DNA from: Lates calcarifer
Lineage: Eukaryota; Chordata; Actinopteri; Centropomidae
DNA length: 64,000 nt
Direction of reading: 5' to 3'
Assembly (NCBI RefSeq): GCF_001640805.2
Contig: NW_026115289.1
Span: 18,735 to 82,734 of the forward strand
Part shown: positions 62,001-64,000 of the stretch, piece after piece
Numbering within the stretch: position 1 is the stretch's first letter
Layout of the letters: each line of letters begins with the position of its first letter
Notes under the pieces: model-generated
Seen by the model: only the letters and a program-made list of their open reading frames with translations
What the model was told of the DNA's origin: nothing
Databases searched by the model: none
Position numbers and translations under genes: made by a program

Positions 62001-64000
62001 CTATAGAATGTCATCAAATTGTTAAAAATGTCAATCACAAGAGCAACATTATGTTTTGAACCCAACCATATTCAGCTTATCATCAGGCTAAGGCAATAAA
62101 CACAAACACTAAGAGTCTACAGCCACACTTGCAGCTCCATGCAGCTGCACTTAGACACAGCTTCAGCAGGGCTGAGTTCAATGCTGAGGTCAACACGCTA
62201 TGTGTTACAATGCTACCACGTTATGTTTTACCACCGTTTTCTTAAGGATGACATTAAATTCAGGTCCAAAAATGTACATTTCAGTAGCTTATTTACAAAT
62301 TTTAATGCTCAACCAACAGACCTACACTCTGTCACACACACTCTGCAACTCAAAGTAATGTCCTTTAAAAATGAAATCAATTATGCAGGTGTGATGCTGT
62401 ATTCACACCCACTGTTCATGCATTGTAGTCACACCAGATAAAGAGCTTAAATTAGTTAGCAGTTCATTAGCAGGTGAAACCAGATACAAACAAATTCGTC
62501 GTGATGCAGTTAAAATTATTCTGCTAACAATTTGTTTACATGTGTAAGTGAAAAGTGGAAGATCTTTGTCAGAAATTCCCAATATCTCCAGCTCAGATTT
62601 ACAAGTGATTTACTGACATGAAGAGTTTTTTCCCCACTTGGCTATTTAGTTTTAAACTATGTGAAGTGAAGGTGGCATTGGCACAAACTACCAAAATACA
62701 GCACATAAATCAGTGTTGGCTGGTACTCACAAATCAATGGGCAGGCGAGGAATGGTGGGGAAATGGGGTAGATTTCTACCCCGCAACAGGCCAAAACGCT
62801 GCTCTGGTTGATGGTGCATTCACAATGAAGCTGAAAGAGATGGGAGACATCTACTCCTCACAGGGGCCATGGAGAGTTTTCTGCTCCTCTCTTTGTAATG
62901 AATACAAATGTCCATCTCCTCAGTCACTTCAATCAACCAAAAGCAAAAGAGAGTTAGTTTTAACTTACATCATTAACACACCCTATGTACAGTAATATAG
63001 GCTGCTAGGACACAAGAGCCTGGTAGAGTACTAAAAAACATGAGTGTCAAGAGACTCATTAGCTCAAAGAGGATAATTAGCCTGCAGGGAGTTAGTTTTA
63101 GATTTACAGTGGTGACAAAACTGCAAGCATGGAAAGTATATAATCAGCAAACAAAACAGAAGACCACATATAGCAGGGGTGGAAGAGTACTGGAAAATTG
63201 TACTCAAATAAAAGTGCAAAGTCAGTTATGTACTCTAAGTAAACGTCTTAACAGGGAGTTACAGTAATCATTGTTCCACTCACCTGTCTGAACGTCACTG
63301 CGAAGTCCTCCATCTGCACTAAATTTCCCTAATCCAATTTCTAATTTCTCTGCTAATCATTGCAAAATATAACCACGCTCCTCAACCTCACTCGTCTCAC
63401 TGTGCTCCTCCATGTTCTCAAACATTGACTGAATTCGCTCTGCAGTCACAACAGGGATTATCAAAAAACAAAAGGAGGTGTACACCTTGTCGACGGTAGA
63501 AATTAGCAGCCGAGAGAAGCGTTTACCATTTAGCATTTTAGCGTGACGCAGTATGCACCTGTTAATCACTGGCAGGTGTGTTTAATTTGTGACTCTGGTG
63601 CATTGATTGGTCTTAAGATGACAACCAATCCAGGAAGAGCAATGTCTGGAGAGTTATGTTGTGTAGGGTTTGGCTGTGAATTAACCTTTATATACAGTCT
63701 ATGGAATTAACCCAACCACGTTGCGTTTGAGGTGCGCAGCGAAAGAACGTAAATCTGAATTTCAATTAACTTTACTAAAACAACAGTAAACCAAACATAC
63801 ACTAAGATGCCACTTTATTAGGTACTTCTTTAATGCGGTTTACTACAACTGCAATAATAAAAACCTGCTTTCATCACAAATGAAATTTTAGATTGGGCTA
63901 CTATACAACTATACAACTAAGTAAAATTCCAAAATTGTTTACAAAGAATCCTGATGGTAACGTGAATGTACCCCGGCAATCCATCCAGTAGTTAATAAAA

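Larger units (their letters stand above)
56480..64000. other. Right flank without supported genes
   Basis: Apart from the microsatellites at 57.5 and 58.95 kb, a poly(A) run at 61,506-61,528 and a short Tc1-like end (CCACTTTATTAGGTAC at about 63,810), I see no exon with a convincing protein, no tRNA and no other structure. Open frames up to 134 codons are present but have no recognisable domains or homologous copy in the window. Confidence 0.6.

Noticed and set aside
62618..62995. A 125-codon plus-strand frame near the right end
   Set aside because: No recognisable domain, no supporting splice sites or copy elsewhere; length is compatible with chance.

Overview
The window reads as AT-rich vertebrate nuclear DNA, most likely from a teleost fish. 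It has multi-exon genes with GT/AG introns, several Tc1/mariner transposon relics of types common in fish genomes, long TA/TG microsatellites, and a duplicated immune-type GTPase gene family. No bacterial genes, rRNA or CRISPR arrays were seen. All calls come from reading splice sites, reading frames and similarity between copies by eye; no database search was possible.

Main content: two full-length, same-direction (minus strand) genes encode large GTPases of the NUGGC / nuclear GTPase SLIP-GC type. Gene A has its coding exons at 29,475-39,187 and a leader exon near 40,002. Gene B has its coding exons at 44,018-52,910 and a leader exon near 54,898. Each was rebuilt as about 20 coding exons with consistent phases (A about 824 aa, B about 771 aa). 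Both encode an N-terminal SAM-like segment, a dynamin-like GTPase core (P-loop, DLPG, TKSD) and a long helical C-terminal half. A and B also share promoter and 3' flanks and a LINE relic in intron 8, so they arose by an older tandem duplication.

Left half (1-33,420): the 3' half of gene A (exons 11-22, without the GTPase core) plus its 3' flank has been amplified in tandem about every 10.5 kb. Four units are visible: U1 (1-9,755, cut by the window edge), U2 (9,756-20,260), U3 (20,261-22,969, with about 7.8 kb deleted internally) and U4 (22,970-33,420). U4 supplies the working 3' half of gene A. U1-U3 are headless pseudogene arrays that share a premature TGA in exon 14. U2 has also lost the end of exon 18, and U3 lacks exons 17-22. 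The copies are very similar and mosaic, which points to recent unequal exchange or conversion.

The full units also carry, on the plus strand, an unrecognised open 296-bp exon-like block with a strong acceptor and donor (1,986-2,281, 12,535-12,830 and 25,749-26,044). They contain decayed Tc1-like elements too.

Right end (55,100-64,000): no gene could be supported. It holds the gene B promoter flank, repeat remnants, a very long TA/TG microsatellite at 57.5 kb, and otherwise featureless DNA.
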